A stretch of 64,000 nucleotides of DNA. Source: Williamsia soli (lineage in GTDB: Bacteria; Actinomycetota; Actinomycetes; Mycobacteriales; Mycobacteriaceae). A program made the translations under genes and the position numbers. Shown here piece by piece: positions 63,039-64,000 of this stretch. Every line of letters begins with the position of its first letter. Positions within the stretch are counted from its first letter, which is position 1. Where the stretch lies: the NCBI RefSeq assembly GCF_017377795.1, contig NZ_JAFRDR010000009.1, positions 186,001-250,000 of the forward strand. Direction: 5' to 3'. The notes below the pieces were generated by a model that was not told the DNA's origin, did no database searches, and saw only the letters and a program-made list of their open reading frames with translations.

Positions 63039-63767
63039 ATGACCAAGTCGACGTCGGACGAGACACCGTCGACCACCAGGGCTGCCCGCACCAACCCGCG
63101 CCGCGAGCTGGTGGAACGCGAGATCATGGAGCAAGCCACCAGGCTGTTCGCTGAAAAGGGGCTGGCCAGCACCACATTGCAAGACATCGCCGACGCGACC
63201 GGTCTGACGCGTCCGGCGATGTACCACTACGTCAAGAACAAGGATGAGTTGTTCGCTCGGCTGGTCAGTGAGATCGCCGAGGAGCCGGCAGTTCTACTGC
63301 ACGAGATCAACCAGCGCACGGAGCTCGATCCGGAGGCAAAGATCCGGGAGATGGCGACGTCGATCGCCCTGCATCAGACCCAAACGCAAGACCGTTTCCG
63401 GCTACTCATCCGCTCCGAGGCCGAACTACCGGAGGCCCTGGCGGAGACCTATCGGCAGAGCCGGCGCCGGGTGCTCAAGGAGTTCACCGCGGCGATGAAC
63501 GAGGGGATCGCCGCAGGGGTCTTCCGGCCCACTAATCCGCGGGTGGCCGCGCTCGGCATCATCGGCATGCTGAACTGGATCGCGTGGTGGCACCGTCCCG
63601 GTGACTCCGACAACGATCGCGAGGTCGCACAGCAACTGGCGGACATGGCTGTCAATGCCGTCACCGATCCGCGCGCCGACGGTGCCGCACCCGGGCCCGG
63701 CCGCATCATCACACAGATGCGGCAGCAACTGGACTATCTCGAGCAGACGTTGGAGTCCGGCGACTAG
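63039..63767 (+). CDS. TetR-family regulator
   Basis: 242 aa from ATG 63039, 19 bp after the monooxygenase. HTH: IMEQATRLFAEKGLASTTLQ, then DIADATGLTRPAMYHYVKNK. The ligand domain has a late coiled-coil tail (QMRQQLDYLEQTL). Position at the end of the plus arm makes it the likely regulator of the divergent promoters at 55106-55240, perhaps through the GCGTCGAATA motif. Its effector may be a pathway CoA ester. Confidence 0.85.
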   Translation: MTKSTSDETPSTTRAARTNPRRELVEREIMEQATRLFAEKGLASTTLQDIADATGLTRPAMYHYVKNKDELFARLVSEIAEEPAVLLHEINQRTELDPEAKIREMATSIALHQTQTQDRFRLLIRSEAELPEALAETYRQSRRRVLKEFTAAMNEGIAAGVFRPTNPRVAALGIIGMLNWIAWWHRPGDSDNDREVAQQLADMAVNAVTDPRADGAAPGPGRIITQMRQQLDYLEQTLESGD

Positions 63768-63788
63768 CGTTCATCCGTCGTCGCACGA

Positions 63789-64000
63789 TCAGCGCACGAC
63801 GTGCCGATCGGCGACACTGAGCGCGGTGTCGAGGATCGCAAGCCCTTCGCGCACTTCGTCGTCGGTCACGGTGCACGGCGGTACCGCGTGGATTCGGTTG
63901 AAGTTGACGAAGGGCAACAGCCCGTGCGTCTTGCACGCCGCGACCACCTCGTTCATCGCCGGGCTGGTGCCGCCGTAGGGTGCCAGAGGCTCACGGGTCA
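63789..64000 (-). CDS. Class III aminotransferase, C-terminal part (partial)
   Basis: About 70 residues on the minus strand, cut by the right edge of the window and ending at TGA 63789-63791: REPLAPYGGTSPAMNEVVAA, FVNFNRIHAVPPCTVTDDEV, REGLAILDTALSVADRHV. The TVTDDEVREGLAILD pattern is the usual C-terminal helix of class III (ornithine/acetylornithine type) aminotransferases. It converges with the TetR gene (21 bp between stops). The substrate cannot be told; in this locus a link to the catabolic pathway is possible. Confidence 0.7.
   Translation of the reverse strand, partial: TREPLAPYGGTSPAMNEVVAACKTHGLLPFVNFNRIHAVPPCTVTDDEVREGLAILDTALSVADRHVVR

Noticed and set aside
1-64000. CRISPR arrays, tRNA, rRNA genes and insertion-sequence transposases
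   Set aside because: None could be recognised by eye; no regular spaced repeats, cloverleaf-like sequence or transposase motifs were seen. A tRNAscan, CRISPR and ISfinder search would settle this.

Overview
The window is high-GC DNA with GTG/TTG starts, many 4-nt ATGA/GTGA gene overlaps, DUF2510/DUF4333-type membrane proteins and a WXG100-like locus. This points to an actinobacterium, most likely a mycolic-acid genus of the Gordonia/Rhodococcus/Williamsia kind; the genus is inferred, not proven.

Layout. (1) 1-1869: two stand-alone nuclease genes (GIY-YIG, HNH). (2) 2300-4742: two exported or lipoprotein-type genes and a long TerD-family protein on +. (3) 4786-23735: a ten-gene minus-strand operon, nearly every junction overlapping or adjacent. 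In order of transcription it encodes a small membrane protein, an exported VWA protein with one TM segment, a tubulin-like GTPase, an 894-aa two-TM protein, an FN3-like protein, a GAP1-like protein, a cytoplasmic VWA protein, a zinc-ribbon P-loop GTPase and two paralogous PH-like/SHOCT proteins. A canonical TerD gene lies upstream (23999-24577, minus) and the longer TerD protein lies beyond the distal end. This is the most interesting part of the window: a candidate GTPase/tubulin/VWA/TerD conflict or envelope-stress system. (4) 24789-35774: an exported DUF1524 HNH/excalibur nuclease, a 39-aa SHOCT mini-ORF, an McrB/McrC-type restriction pair, a DUF2075-type helicase-nuclease, and a complete ABC-three-component system (HNH effector, small middle component, DUF2326-type ABC ATPase) in visibly more AT-rich DNA. 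This is a defence island. (5) 35847-43950: decayed genes (amidase, TerD/BRCT, LacI) mixed with DUF2510 membrane proteins, a lipoprotein, a DUF4429-like protein, a 51-aa zinc-ribbon protein missed by length cut-offs, and a small secreted protein. (6) 44265-49588: a repeat lipoprotein, a WXG100-like/large-effector/two membrane-protein operon resembling type VII secretion substrates, a putative chaperone, and a frameshifted fragment. (7) 49698-52107: ArsR plus SRPBCC pair, XRE-cupin regulator, SAM methyltransferase, and two related long hairpins. (8) 52115-64000: a divergent catabolic locus. The minus arm holds an Asp/Glu racemase-type isomerase, a VOC dioxygenase, an 81-aa protein and an alpha/beta hydrolase. 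The plus arm holds HyuA, HyuB with a fused zinc domain, an acyl-AMP ligase, an FAD monooxygenase and a TetR regulator. The tail of a class III aminotransferase closes the window.

Working together: the catabolic arms share a promoter region with a repeated motif over both -10 boxes and probably degrade an aromatic or N-heterocyclic acid. The defence island and the TerD-bracketed operon lie side by side, and pseudogenes and AT-rich DNA suggest repeated gain and loss. All family assignments come from reading motifs; no database search was run.
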